A DNA stretch of 64,000 nt, from the NCBI RefSeq assembly GCF_022267555.1, contig NZ_CP073586.1, positions 2,595,501 to 2,659,500 of the forward strand, in the 5' to 3' direction. The notes under the pieces were generated by a model, which worked only from the letters and a program-made list of their open reading frames with translations, had not been told where the DNA came from and did not search any database. The translations under genes and the position numbers were made by a program. How positions within the stretch are numbered: the stretch's first letter is position 1; each line of letters begins with the position of its first letter. Below, piece after piece: positions 9,210 to 17,782 of the stretch. The DNA is from Proteiniphilum propionicum (GTDB taxonomy: Bacteria; Bacteroidota; Bacteroidia; Bacteroidales; Dysgonomonadaceae).

Positions 9210-11228
9210 ATGGACAGATTAAAATTATTATCCATCCTCCTTTCAGTTATCTCTTTCCCGATCTTTTTTTCGTCGTGCAAGGATTTCCTGAATATTGACA
9301 GTTATTTTGATGATGAGTTCAAAGTGGACTCCATATTCACCCAGACCCGCTATGTAGAAGCCTATATGTGGGGTGCTGCAGCGATGTTCAGCGATGAGGG
9401 ACAGATTTTCAGTACTTCTGGACAGGACGTGTTGGGACCATTGGCTACCGACGAGGCATTTACCATGTTTAATGTTGATGGTTCAAGCAGTTACTCGGGG
9501 ATGCGTTTTGTTTTGGGGTATATTACCCCCGACAATTTAGGGCCGTTCGGGAACAACTACAAGAACCTCTACAAGATCATTCGAAAATGCAATACCATTT
9601 TGACCCGGATTGATGAGGTGCCGGAAATGTCCGCTTCGGATAGAATAAATATACTTGGCTATACCCGCTTTATACGGGCCTATGCATACAACAAGTTACT
9701 GATGGAGTTCGGTCCTCCCATTATCCTGGGAGATGAGGTGATTGAGACGAACGAACCAATTGAGTATTACGATCGTCCCAGAAGCACGTACGACGAAGCG
9801 GTAGAGTATATATGTGATGAATTTGAGAAAGCCGCAGAATATATGCCGGTAACCGTTCCAATTCTTGATTTTGGAAGACCTACCAAAGGGGCCGCATATT
9901 CCCTTGTCGCACGTCTTCGCCTTCAGCATGCGAGCCCCTTGTATAATGGCGGACAAGCTGCCAGAACCTATTTCGGTGACTGGAAACGCTCAACAGACGG
10001 AGCAACATACGTTTCCCAAGCCTATGATGAGAGCCGATGGGCATTGGCTGCAGCTGCAGCCAGAAGAGTTATAGATATGGATTTGGCCGGAGGTCCTCTC
10101 TACAGACTTTACGCAGTAGAAGCAGATGAACAGACTCCATTGCTTCCTGAAAATGTTCACGATCAATCCTATCATGAAAAATTTCCGGCAGGAGCAGGCG
10201 GAATTGATCATTATAAGTCCTATTCGGAAATGTTTAACGGCGAATGCGTGCCATCTGTAAACCCCGAGTTTATTTGGGCAAGGAAATCCGACGGGTTAAG
10301 AAGCTATACAAGAGCTTCGTTCCCAATTGTTCATGGAGGATGGGGCGGAATGGCCGTTCCCCAAAAAGTAGTAGATTCATATTATATGCAGGACGGAAGA
10401 ACAATTGACAATGCCAGCGATGCGTTCCCTTACTCCGAAGAGGGCTTTACCTCCGGCATACGTTCTTTTTCCGGTTACAGGCTTAACGCGGGAGTTTATA
10501 ACATGTATGTAAACCGCGAAATGAGATTCTACGCCAGCATCGGTTTTAGTGAAGCGTATTGGCCCTGCATCTCCGCCTCTTCCGCCGGAGACTATAATCT
10601 CACGGTTACTTACTACTACGATTCACCAAACGGCAAATCGAATCCGAGCGCTTTGGTAGACCATACACCAACCGGATATGTAGTGAAGAAGTATATTCAC
10701 CCCATGGATGCCTGGTCCGGAACAAACGCACGAGTGGTTGACAAGGTGTTCCCAATGATCCGGTATGCGGAAATTCTACTCAGTTACGCCGAAGCCTTGA
10801 ACAACCTCACAACAACCCATACGGTTGAATTGAACGGGGAAACGTACACATTTTCGAGGGATGTGAATGAGATTGCCAATGCCTTCAACCAAGTGCGCTA
10901 TCGTGCAGGTTTGCCGGGACTCAGTGATGCTGAGCTGCAAAGTCAGGAGAAGATACAAGAGTTGCTCGAGAAAGAAAGAATGATTGAATTCCTTTTTGAG
11001 AACAGGAGGTTCTATGATGTAAGAAGGTGGGGGATCTATGAAAACGTGGAAAATGACAGGATCACCGGGATGAACGTGGATGCCAATAAGGAGGGATTCT
11101 ATCAGAGAGTTGTTCCGAATACGGCAAGAATAGGGAGCCGGATTATAAATAAAAAAATGGTGTTTCTGCCATTACCCAGAGCTGAGATTCGTCGTCTCCC
11201 TTCTTTGGACCAGAATCCTGGATGGTAA
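9210..11228 (+). CDS. SusD/RagB-family surface nutrient-binding lipoprotein
   Basis: The protein (672 residues) has a lipoprotein signal with lipobox FFSSC (Cys23). It carries the SusD layout: N-terminal TPR-like helices (YKNLYKIIRKCNTILTRIDE, ILGYTRFIRAYAYNKLLMEFG) and the C-terminal RagB/SusD signature with LLEKERMIEFLFENRRFYDVRRWG and final ...RRLPSLDQNPGW. SusD proteins cap the SusC barrel and bind the substrate. It is somewhat longer than the usual 500-600 residues, with extra sequence in the central ligand-binding region. Position directly after susC is canonical. Confidence 0.95.
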   Translation: MDRLKLLSILLSVISFPIFFSSCKDFLNIDSYFDDEFKVDSIFTQTRYVEAYMWGAAAMFSDEGQIFSTSGQDVLGPLATDEAFTMFNVDGSSSYSGMRFVLGYITPDNLGPFGNNYKNLYKIIRKCNTILTRIDEVPEMSASDRINILGYTRFIRAYAYNKLLMEFGPPIILGDEVIETNEPIEYYDRPRSTYDEAVEYICDEFEKAAEYMPVTVPILDFGRPTKGAAYSLVARLRLQHASPLYNGGQAARTYFGDWKRSTDGATYVSQAYDESRWALAAAAARRVIDMDLAGGPLYRLYAVEADEQTPLLPENVHDQSYHEKFPAGAGGIDHYKSYSEMFNGECVPSVNPEFIWARKSDGLRSYTRASFPIVHGGWGGMAVPQKVVDSYYMQDGRTIDNASDAFPYSEEGFTSGIRSFSGYRLNAGVYNMYVNREMRFYASIGFSEAYWPCISASSAGDYNLTVTYYYDSPNGKSNPSALVDHTPTGYVVKKYIHPMDAWSGTNARVVDKVFPMIRYAEILLSYAEALNNLTTTHTVELNGETYTFSRDVNEIANAFNQVRYRAGLPGLSDAELQSQEKIQELLEKERMIEFLFENRRFYDVRRWGIYENVENDRITGMNVDANKEGFYQRVVPNTARIGSRIINKKMVFLPLPRAEIRRLPSLDQNPGW

Positions 11229-11253
11229 AATAATTATTAACAATCATAGAATT

Positions 11254-12159
11254 ATGAACAGATCAATTATATTATTGGTAGTCGTAGTATTATTCAGTTG
11301 TTATTCATGCAATAATGACGATATTTTTGAGAAAGAGCAGTATAAGACAATTTTTGCACTGCAAAGTGAGGGGACATACAATATCTTTGAAGGCGTTCAT
11401 GACCTGAACGAACCTGAGTCATATGGTTATATTGCTGCGACCTGTGGAGGAACTCTCCCTTCCGAAAAAGAGATCAAAGTTAAACTTCTTCCCGACTTGG
11501 AAGCTTACAACAGATACAATATGTTGAATTTCGATGTCGATCGAAAGAATTACGCAAGATTACTACCGGAAAAAATGTACGATATTGATGATTATAGCTT
11601 GACCATACCTGTCGGGGAGAGAAATGGACGAATGAAAATTGCAATCCGCCCGGAGGGACTTTCTCCTGATTCAACCTACTTTATACCGATAAAGGTCGAC
11701 TCATACTCTTCTTATGAAATCAATCATAAAAAGAGTAATGTACTCTACCGTGTGTTGCTTAAAAATGATTATGCAACCCAGAAGCCACAGACCAACTATA
11801 CGATGAGGGCATTTAGGGGGAGTGTGCAGCTTCCCGGTATTAAGACAATGCATCCTGTAAGTAGGAATAAGGTAAGGATACTGGCTGATAATATCGCATT
11901 TCAGCCTGATACGGAAGTTATAAATAAATATGGCATAATCCTTGAAATTGGTGATGATGGCAATATTATCATCTCTCCCTACAAGGATTTGAGGTTAACT
12001 CAGATTAACGGAGATATCAACTTCCCAAATATGTTTTTTATTGAGGAGACCCCATTCAAAAACTATAAGGTTTTTCTCATAAGATACAATTATATAAACG
12101 ATGCAGGTAATACAATTGAGATGAAGGAGGAACTTCGTCTTGAATTTGCCGGAGAGTAA
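11254..12159 (+). CDS. DUF1735-type surface lipoprotein of the Sus-like operon
   Basis: This 301-residue lipoprotein (lipobox at Cys16 or Cys19, LFSCYSC) resembles the BT_3987-like DUF1735 proteins that often follow susD and are thought to bind glycans on the cell surface. The N-terminal part (about 30-165) has the characteristic beta-sandwich-like pattern ending in DSTYFIPIKVDS. The C-terminal part could be a DUF4361-like domain, which commonly accompanies DUF1735. The exact ligand is unknown. It lies 26 bp after susD and 48 bp before the phosphodiesterase gene, so it is probably in the same transcript. Confidence 0.65.
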   Translation: MNRSIILLVVVVLFSCYSCNNDDIFEKEQYKTIFALQSEGTYNIFEGVHDLNEPESYGYIAATCGGTLPSEKEIKVKLLPDLEAYNRYNMLNFDVDRKNYARLLPEKMYDIDDYSLTIPVGERNGRMKIAIRPEGLSPDSTYFIPIKVDSYSSYEINHKKSNVLYRVLLKNDYATQKPQTNYTMRAFRGSVQLPGIKTMHPVSRNKVRILADNIAFQPDTEVINKYGIILEIGDDGNIIISPYKDLRLTQINGDINFPNMFFIEETPFKNYKVFLIRYNYINDAGNTIEMKEELRLEFAGE

Positions 12160-12206
12160 TTTGATGTTTACAACATAGCGAATATATTATATAATATACA
12201 GTGTAA

Positions 12207-13595
12207 ATGAGTAGTAACAAAATATCATTATTCTTTGTAACTTTTTTATCAATAATTCCGTTTCTTGCCTGTGGCAAAAGTAAGGTTGCTGAGATAACTT
12301 TTTTAGAGTTGACTCATAACGAAGTAGTCTTCTGGCCCGAAGCAGGTGAAAAGATTGTTGAGGTAAGAAGTAACGCTAATTTTACGGTAGAGTCAACAGA
12401 TAGCTGGTGCAAAGCGGAGATTATTCCGGAAAACAGCAATAAAATCCGGATTTCTGTGGAAATGAACAAAGAGATCGGGAAGGAGAGATCTTCAGAGTTG
12501 ACCGTGCGGGTCAAAGAGCTTGTCAGAAATATCAAAGTGAAGCAGCTTTCAGAAACTCCACAGGCCACAGTCAGCCAAACTCAAATTTATTTCAATGAAA
12601 ATCAGACATTGGAGTTCTGTTTCGACATCTCTTCAAACCTCTCTTATTCAATGGAGCTTCCCCAATGGATAGTAGAGAAGGAGAGTGAAGTTATCGATAA
12701 ATGGGTCAAAAGGCATCACTTTGTTGCTTCAGCACTGAATCGCTCCGACAGTAAAAGGGACGGAACGGTTGTCGTCAGGTTTAACGGCCATTCTGATGTA
12801 AAGGATATCGTTGTTCCGGTTAAGCAAAGCAATGAGTACAGCCGGTTTTCTTCCGGCTCCTATAATTTGTTGGTTGGAGGATGGCCCGATCGAAGAGAGC
12901 TTGTCTATACGATTGTCAACCATTACGATTTTGATATTTGGGGTACCCAGGAAGGGACCAAAGTACACCTGACAGATATCGTAAACCAATTTAAGAAATA
13001 CCACTACACCGGGACAGGTAGAGACGGTGGCGACAACGGGGAGTTTTATGCAATTTTCTATAAAACAGATCGGTTCGAGTTGCTGGATGAGGGCAGTTTC
13101 TGGTTTTCCAATACCCCTGAAAAACCGAGTTACGGTTGGGATGCGGTGAACTACCGAAGAATCTGTTCATGGGGAAAGTTCAGGGATAGAGAAACATACA
13201 ACGTGTTCTATTTCTTCAACTCCCATTTCGATCATCAAGGAGCGGTAGCCCGGGTAGAATCGGCGAAATTGCTTTTATCAAAGATAAAAGAGATCGTCAA
13301 AAACCAATACACTTTCTTTGCTTCGGGTGACTTCAACTGTCAACCCGGTTCGGAGCCCATCTCCATCCTGAAAGCTTACGGACAGCTTTATGATGCAAGG
13401 GATCTGGCTGAAGAGCCGCTGGGCCCGGAAGGCACGTTCAATCAGTTAAAACCGTTTGAAGCATCAAAAAACAGGATCGATTATATCTTTGTCAGCAAAA
13501 ATGTTAAGCTGCTACAGTATCGTGTAATTGATGACAGGCCTTATGGCAGATGTCCTTCGGATCACGATCCGGTTTTGATTGTAACAGAGTTTTAA
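12207..13595 (+). CDS. Endonuclease/exonuclease/phosphatase-family lipoprotein with BACON domain
   Basis: A lipobox (PFLACG, Cys22) is followed by a BACON-like domain (about residues 30-115, SNANFTVESTDSWCKAE) and a second similar beta domain. The catalytic EEP domain spans about residues 215-462. Its active-site motifs are all visible: GTQEG, NSHFDH, SGDFNCQ, RIDYIFVS and the terminal SDHDP. EEP enzymes are metal-dependent and cleave phosphodiester bonds in nucleic acids, phosphoinositides or sphingomyelin. As an exported, lipid-anchored member of a Sus-like operon it probably cleaves an extracellular phosphodiester-containing substrate. BACON domains are usually carbohydrate- or mucin-binding spacers. 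Confidence 0.85.
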   Translation: MSSNKISLFFVTFLSIIPFLACGKSKVAEITFLELTHNEVVFWPEAGEKIVEVRSNANFTVESTDSWCKAEIIPENSNKIRISVEMNKEIGKERSSELTVRVKELVRNIKVKQLSETPQATVSQTQIYFNENQTLEFCFDISSNLSYSMELPQWIVEKESEVIDKWVKRHHFVASALNRSDSKRDGTVVVRFNGHSDVKDIVVPVKQSNEYSRFSSGSYNLLVGGWPDRRELVYTIVNHYDFDIWGTQEGTKVHLTDIVNQFKKYHYTGTGRDGGDNGEFYAIFYKTDRFELLDEGSFWFSNTPEKPSYGWDAVNYRRICSWGKFRDRETYNVFYFFNSHFDHQGAVARVESAKLLLSKIKEIVKNQYTFFASGDFNCQPGSEPISILKAYGQLYDARDLAEEPLGPEGTFNQLKPFEASKNRIDYIFVSKNVKLLQYRVIDDRPYGRCPSDHDPVLIVTEF

Positions 13596-13613
13596 AATAA
13601 ATATCTTATCAAT

Positions 13614-14681
13614 ATGAAACACAATTTAAAAACTATATTTTTCCTCTTCCCGCTTTTCTGTTTTCTTTTGACCGGTTGTGAGGAGAATTTGAGGACAGAG
13701 GTTAAAGGAGCGTTCTTTGTTAACAAGTCTTCCCTTGCCCTTTTTGTGGGAGATGAAGTTCAACTTATTGCCAGCCCTACGGATGGCACCTATGTCTATC
13801 GGTGGAGTTCGGATGATGCTTCTGTGGCTACCGTAGACAAGGACGGCCTGGTTAAGGCCGTTGGCGCCGGGGTCACGTATATTATTGTTAAAGCAGGCGA
13901 TCTTGAAAACAGGGTGGAGGTGACGAGCGTTGTAAAAGTTCCTCTTGAGTCTGTCGAATTGAGCGAGTCGCATTTGGAACTGTTATATGGTGATAAGGCT
14001 ACCGTAATTGCGACCTGCCATCCTGAGAACTACAACTATTCGGAGGATATCATCTGGTATTCTGAAAATCCTAATATAGCCCGGGTGGAAGATGGTGTGA
14101 TCACTATTACGGGTGAAGGTGTGACTTCCGTTGTTTTTCAGTCGGGTAATATTGTGGAAAGGGTAGTTGTAGATGGTAAATATACCCGTCCGTTCAAAGG
14201 GCCTCACATACTTTCTTCCTCTGCACCCTGTGAGGTTCCGGCTGCAAATTTTGATTTTGGCGGTGAGGGTTTTGCGTTCCATGATAACGAGCCGGAAAAC
14301 AAAACGGGCAACGACAGCTATAGGCTCGCCAATGGTGATACGCGCGGCACCCCGGTAGAGGTTGAGGGAAACGGGAACAACATAGGTTATACTTCAGCAA
14401 ACGAGTGGCTTGTCTATACCCTGAATGTGGAAGAGGCTGGAGCGTATTTAGTTGAAGCAAATGTTTCAGCAAACGGTAACAACGCCAGGTTCCACGTTGA
14501 AGTCAATAACGAGAATGTGACGGGAACAATCCATATTCCCAATAATGGAAGCTGGAGTAGTTGGAGGTGGCATCCTTTACCGCCGTTGGAAATTCATCTT
14601 GATGAGGGTGAACAGCGGGTGAAATTCTATATAGAAGACTCCGGGTTCAACTTCCGGGCATTGAGATTTACAAAAAAATAG
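13614..14681 (+). CDS. BIG2 / CBM6-like carbohydrate-binding lipoprotein
   Basis: The protein (355 residues) has a lipobox (FLLTGC, Cys22) and two bacterial Ig-like BIG2 repeats. The first, at about 35-105, contains WSSDDASVATVDKDGLV; the second, at about 110-185, contains WYSENPNIARVEDGVI. A C-terminal module at about 210-355 (ANEWLVYTLNVEEAGAYLVE, RVKFYIEDSGFNFRALRF) has the look of a family 6 carbohydrate-binding module. It has no catalytic domain and probably serves as a surface glycan-binding protein. It is the last gene of the operon, 18 bp after the EEP gene, and is followed by a hairpin. Confidence 0.75.
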   Translation: MKHNLKTIFFLFPLFCFLLTGCEENLRTEVKGAFFVNKSSLALFVGDEVQLIASPTDGTYVYRWSSDDASVATVDKDGLVKAVGAGVTYIIVKAGDLENRVEVTSVVKVPLESVELSESHLELLYGDKATVIATCHPENYNYSEDIIWYSENPNIARVEDGVITITGEGVTSVVFQSGNIVERVVVDGKYTRPFKGPHILSSSAPCEVPAANFDFGGEGFAFHDNEPENKTGNDSYRLANGDTRGTPVEVEGNGNNIGYTSANEWLVYTLNVEEAGAYLVEANVSANGNNARFHVEVNNENVTGTIHIPNNGSWSSWRWHPLPPLEIHLDEGEQRVKFYIEDSGFNFRALRFTKK

Positions 14682-14700
14682 GTAAGTGATTAACAAATTT

Positions 14701-14728
14701 AGGGGTTGAGCAAAGTAGTTCAACCCCT
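14701..14728 (+). terminator. Hairpin after the Sus-like operon
   Basis: AGGGGTTGA at 14701-14709 pairs with TCAACCCCT at 14720-14728 across a 10-nt loop, 17 bp after the last stop codon. No U-run follows, so it could act as a weak terminator or an mRNA 3' stabiliser. Confidence 0.5.
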
Positions 14729-14825
14729 GTCGGATGTCTCTCCAGTATGTCAACTTGCAGCATTTTGAGGTAGAGAGAGCAGAGTTTTTATTTCTCATGA
14801 TAGCTTTGCCTATTCCGTAAAAGCA

Positions 14826-15104
14826 ATGACACCTAACGAATTTATAATTTCAAAGTTACAATCCTTTATTAACGATTTCACCGAAACCCGTGTTCGGTAC
14901 GAACATGATAAACTTTCAGACACACATTTTGTGGAAGTCGTGCCTAATGAGGTATATCATTTGAACGAAAGATATATGGCGTGGGAAAGTAAAATGTTTG
15001 ATGAGTTTGTAGATCAATTTCCGCACGAAAATATTGGTTTTATATCGGATGATGCTCTTGTTGGATTATCTGTTACCGCCGGCGAACTTTACCACTTACA
15101 ATAA
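14826..15104 (+). CDS. Small hypothetical protein (92 aa)
   Basis: I do not recognise this protein. It is acidic, has no signal peptide or membrane segment, and looks mostly helical with a few beta stretches (RYEHDKLSDTHFVEVVP, HENIGFISDDALVGL). Its codon use and start context (ATG shortly after AAAAGCA) are acceptable. It may belong with the phage or mobile-element remnants that surround it. Its order and length suggest a real gene rather than a chance frame. Confidence 0.55.
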   Translation: MTPNEFIISKLQSFINDFTETRVRYEHDKLSDTHFVEVVPNEVYHLNERYMAWESKMFDEFVDQFPHENIGFISDDALVGLSVTAGELYHLQ

Positions 15105-15175
15105 ATAGCTTCAACTCCTTCATCATTGCCGGGCGATTGCGGTAGTAATTGTGGAAGTGAATGCCCGGTTGTCCT

Positions 15176-15358
15176 TTAGCGTTCGTCGCATTCCTGCAAT
15201 CGGTCTATTTTCGTTCTCAGGTATAGGATTTCTTCTCTCAGCCAGGTAATTTCCCGGTCTTTGGCAGCGGTCAGTTCATCCGCTGCTTTTTTGGAAATAT
15301 AATGGTTGGAGAAAACCTGCAGGATGTTGAGCAGGTCTATTCTTTCTCTTTTTTTAAA
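15176..15358 (-). other. Conserved -1 reading-frame extension of the XRE gene, copy A
   Basis: Near its 3' end the XRE gene reads TTTAAAAAAAG on the minus strand (15358 to 15348), where T TTA AAA is in the correct phase for a -1 slip. In the -1 frame the sequence stays open for exactly 60 codons to TAA at 15176-15178. It encodes a charged, coiled-coil-like peptide with KKAADELTAAKDREITWLRE. No ATG, GTG or TTG occurs in this frame before its last few codons. Copy B at 27153-27335 has the same length and mostly conservative changes. Confidence 0.6.
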
Positions 15359-15765
15359 GACTCGAACTTTTCTCTCTCTTTCTCTATGAGTTTTTCCAAT
15401 AGATTCATAGCTTCCTCTATTGGAAAATTATTGAAAGTGTGGTTGTTACTAACAGCACTTGTTTTGACGCCACAGTTTTCATAAAAATTATTTGTGCAAT
15501 ACAGAACAGTTTCTTCGGTAAAGTTTTTCAATCCCTCTTCTGTAACACCCAAAGCCTCGGCAACCTGTTTAATTTTATCATCTTCCAGTTTCTCGTTTTG
15601 TTCCATTTTTGAGATTGCCTGCTTCGTAATACCAAGCAATTCTCCTAACTCAGCTTGTGTCATACCCCGAAGCCGACGTACACGTTCTATTTTCCTTCGA
15701 AATGTTCTCGATGAGTCCAACAACAGTGCAGCGCTTTGGGAAGAATACCGTAGAGACGTACCCAA
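15337..15765 (-). CDS. XRE-family transcriptional regulator, copy A
   Basis: This protein has a Cro/CI-type helix-turn-helix: RRLRGMTQAELGELLGITKQ followed by AISKMEQ. A tail with FNNFPIEEAMNLLEKLIEKE ends in a short coiled coil. It is a paralogue of the gene at 27314-27724, sharing nearly the whole protein after residue 23. The first 22 residues here differ and overlap the join to an IS21 fragment, so the true N-terminus may have been replaced. The short-frame product ends ESLKKEKE, but a conserved -1 frame continues past it. In the paralogous cassette it would follow a second XRE gene. Confidence 0.75.
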   Translation of the reverse strand: MGTSLRYSSQSAALLLDSSRTFRRKIERVRRLRGMTQAELGELLGITKQAISKMEQNEKLEDDKIKQVAEALGVTEEGLKNFTEETVLYCTNNFYENCGVKTSAVSNNHTFNNFPIEEAMNLLEKLIEKEREKFESLKKEKE

Positions 15766-15880
15766 TGGTTATGGACTAACCCAGTTCCGTTACCACCTTG
15801 AAGCAAAATACAGCAGCGGTGAAGCCTTCCACTGTTCTTAAAATGCTCCATCAGCCTGCGGGGAAGATGTATATTCGAGG
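15720..15880 (+). pseudogene. IS21-family istA transposase fragment
   Basis: The plus strand reads NGYGLTQFRYHLEAKYSS in one frame and then, after a frame change, VLKMLHQPAGKMYI. This corresponds to the stretch just before the DDE catalytic domain of IstA proteins (compare the YTQFLEHFHRKYSK and EHIAGHEMFVDF segments of the IstA at 48384-49937). No ends or remaining gene parts are present. The fragment sits between the two XRE-cassette halves and probably marks the event that inserted the ATPase gene. Confidence 0.5.
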
Positions 15881-15959
15881 GTTTGAGTGTAGCGTTTCAT
15901 ATTTATTTACGAGTACCGTTTGTCATTTTATATTTAGGGTTGATAGACTTTTCTTATCA

Positions 15960-17102
15960 TCAAGGAATAATCTTGAAAAAACGTGATTCGAGCCAGTATC
16001 TGTACATTGGGTCAGAAAAAGATAGGACGTTATCTTCCTCAATAAGCGTTTCGTTTACTATCAATTGTTTTTTATTTCGCACTACGTTTGCCGAAGTTCC
16101 CATTCGGTATTTTTTGAGCGTATCTTGTGCTGTTAATTGTTTTTCGCCGGAAATAATTGCACGTAAAATATTTAATTGCAATGAGGATAAAGTCTCGGTT
16201 AGGTTTGCAAATAACAGGCTTAATTGATCCACAATGTCTTCGCGGGCGGCAGTTACGTTTTCAGTTTTGCACATTTTGTTCGTTCTAAACCAAGTTTGTT
16301 GCGCGAGTTGCTGCACGTAATACGAATGATTATCGGCGAGAGAGGCTATCAATGCCGCGTCATGGTCAGAAATTTGCTTTCCGGTATCATCAAAACGTTT
16401 TTGAATAAAATTTATCCAATGTGCAGAATCTATCTTTTTTAAGAAAAGTAAATGTCCGAATTTATAAAACGGCATGGATGGATTGGTGAAAACATCTAAC
16501 AACATATGCCGTTTACTCCCATATAAACAATAGCTTACACGCGTATGATTTTGCCAATGAGCGCGCAGTTTTCGCTGAAACATTTCGGGTTGGGGAAACG
16601 AGGCAACCGACTGAAATTCATCAATACATACAATGATATTGATTTCTTTTCGATGAGCTATTTTTTCAGCTAAATCTAATATCTCGTCCGGATGTTTTTG
16701 CATTTCATCCCATCCAATTCCAAAAGAGAGTTCTGTTTGTTTGTCAGGTGAGAATGAAACGGAAGGAATCAGTCTCGATAAGAATGTTTTAGCATTTTGA
16801 ACCAACTCTTCCCATTCTGATGAAGTAGATTTCAATACTTCGTTCGCCAATGCTAGATAAAACTCATTTTCGTTTCGATAATTAAAAATGTCGATAAAAC
16901 AAACTTTCAATGTATCGTTTTGTTTAACAGCTTCACTTGCCGCTTTTTTCACCAACGAGGATTTGCCCCATCGACGAGGCGAAATGATTATGGTATTTAC
17001 TCTTGCGTTGAAGTTTCGTTTCAATAGCGTTATTTCGCTATCTCTATCGGTAAAATCAATAGGTTCAGTAATTCGTCCGTATGTAAAAGGCACACTCTGC
17101 AT
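15960..17102 (-). CDS. P-loop ATPase (archaeal-type ATPase / AAA domain)
   Basis: This 380-residue protein has a Walker A motif ISPRRWGKSS (about residues 40-50) and a Walker B motif IIVCIDEFQ (about 160). The C-terminal part looks like a winged helix (LSSLQLNILRAIISGEKQLT, YRMGTSANVVRNKKQL, SFSDPMYRYWL), as in the family of stand-alone ATPases annotated as ATPase_2/ATP-binding proteins. These are widespread in Bacteroidota and of unclear function; some are linked to mobile elements or toxin-like activities. It separates the two parts of the duplicated XRE cassette, and its 5' end overlaps the truncated XRE frame by 38 bp, which suggests insertion there. Confidence 0.8.
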   Translation of the reverse strand: MQSVPFTYGRITEPIDFTDRDSEITLLKRNFNARVNTIIISPRRWGKSSLVKKAASEAVKQNDTLKVCFIDIFNYRNENEFYLALANEVLKSTSSEWEELVQNAKTFLSRLIPSVSFSPDKQTELSFGIGWDEMQKHPDEILDLAEKIAHRKEINIIVCIDEFQSVASFPQPEMFQRKLRAHWQNHTRVSYCLYGSKRHMLLDVFTNPSMPFYKFGHLLFLKKIDSAHWINFIQKRFDDTGKQISDHDAALIASLADNHSYYVQQLAQQTWFRTNKMCKTENVTAAREDIVDQLSLLFANLTETLSSLQLNILRAIISGEKQLTAQDTLKKYRMGTSANVVRNKKQLIVNETLIEEDNVLSFSDPMYRYWLESRFFKIIP

Positions 17103-17388
17103 AGGATATTATTTCTGCAAATATAAGTTTATTTTCCGAACTTCCAAAATGCGAACTTCCAAAATGCGAACATGTGAATATGGATAACAGGATTCCCAAC
17201 ACGCTGGCAATCTGCGATAGCACTTCTTCTTCAATTTCTTCCTGCTGTTCAATCTTCGACACTTCCTGCTGGCTTATACCCAGATCAGCAGCCAAAGCTT
17301 CCTGTTTCACACCAAAATACATCCGGACCCTCTGCACGTTCCGTCCGGTATGCCTTTTCCTTAATTTGTCTGTCGTTTCAGCAACCAT
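17065..17388 (-). pseudogene. XRE-family regulator, truncated copy
   Basis: Residues 1 to about 65 (RNVQRVRMYFGVKQEALAAD, LGISQQEVSKIEQQEE) match the intact regulator at 27750-28175 almost perfectly. After about 17190 the sequence changes abruptly into unrelated sequence with a CSHFGSSHFGSSE repeat that overlaps the ATPase gene start. The C-terminal half (IDs of the coiled coil and tail) is lost. The HTH may still be made. The region upstream, including the aaaacacataaggtttttaa motif, is also shared with the other copy. Confidence 0.7.
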
Positions 17389-17524
17389 CTTATTGTTTTT
17401 TGTGATATGTTAAATACTAAGATAATACAAATCAATTGGTTCCGAGTATAAATCAACTCTGTTTTTTATGTAAAAACACATAAGGTTTTTAAACTGGAGC
17501 TTAAACGGTTAAGTCTGGTTAAAT

Positions 17525-17740
17525 CTATGGTTCCAGAATATCCTCCGGCTGCAGGGTAGTATAGGGACTGGCTTTCGCCTTGGCCGTCACCTTGTCCAGT
17601 AAATGTTCATCTATAAGCATTTCTATTATTTCATCAGTTTGAATTTTATGCAGTAGATAGCAACCAGCAGAGTGGCCAGTATCGCGAAAATCCACCAGCC
17701 GAGGGTAGGGTAGAGACCGATGATCAGTGCAGGGCACACT
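17525..17740 (-). pseudogene. Scar of wbpL 3' end and wbuC, copy 1
   Basis: On the minus strand the segment first encodes the end of a membrane protein (LIIGLYPTLGWWIFAILATL, stop after KFKLMK), as expected for the C-terminus of a WecA/WbpL-type glycosyl-1-phosphate transferase. A wbuC start follows (MLIDEHLLDKVTAKAKASPY), which jumps after 18 residues directly to the last residues TLQPEDILEP. The central cupin domain of WbuC is therefore deleted. The same 200 bp recur at about 22026-22240 with about 90% identity. The scar truncates the PIN toxin gene upstream. Confidence 0.65.
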
Positions 17741-17782
17741 ATTGGTATCCAGGACTGCCGTAAATCGAACGCTATGAATCAT
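17741..17782 (-). pseudogene. PIN-domain toxin, only the first 14 residues remain
   Basis: An ATG at 17780-17782, overlapping the end of the antitoxin gene, starts MIHSVRFTAVLDTN. This is the first beta strand and first catalytic Asp of a PIN ribonuclease toxin. The homology then stops at the join with the wbpL/wbuC scar. The toxin is therefore dead while its antitoxin is intact. Confidence 0.6.

Noticed and set aside
15798-16227. Plus-strand frames opposite the ATPase gene
   Set aside because: Only the portion up to about 15880 resembles IstA; the rest is antisense to the ATPase C-terminus.
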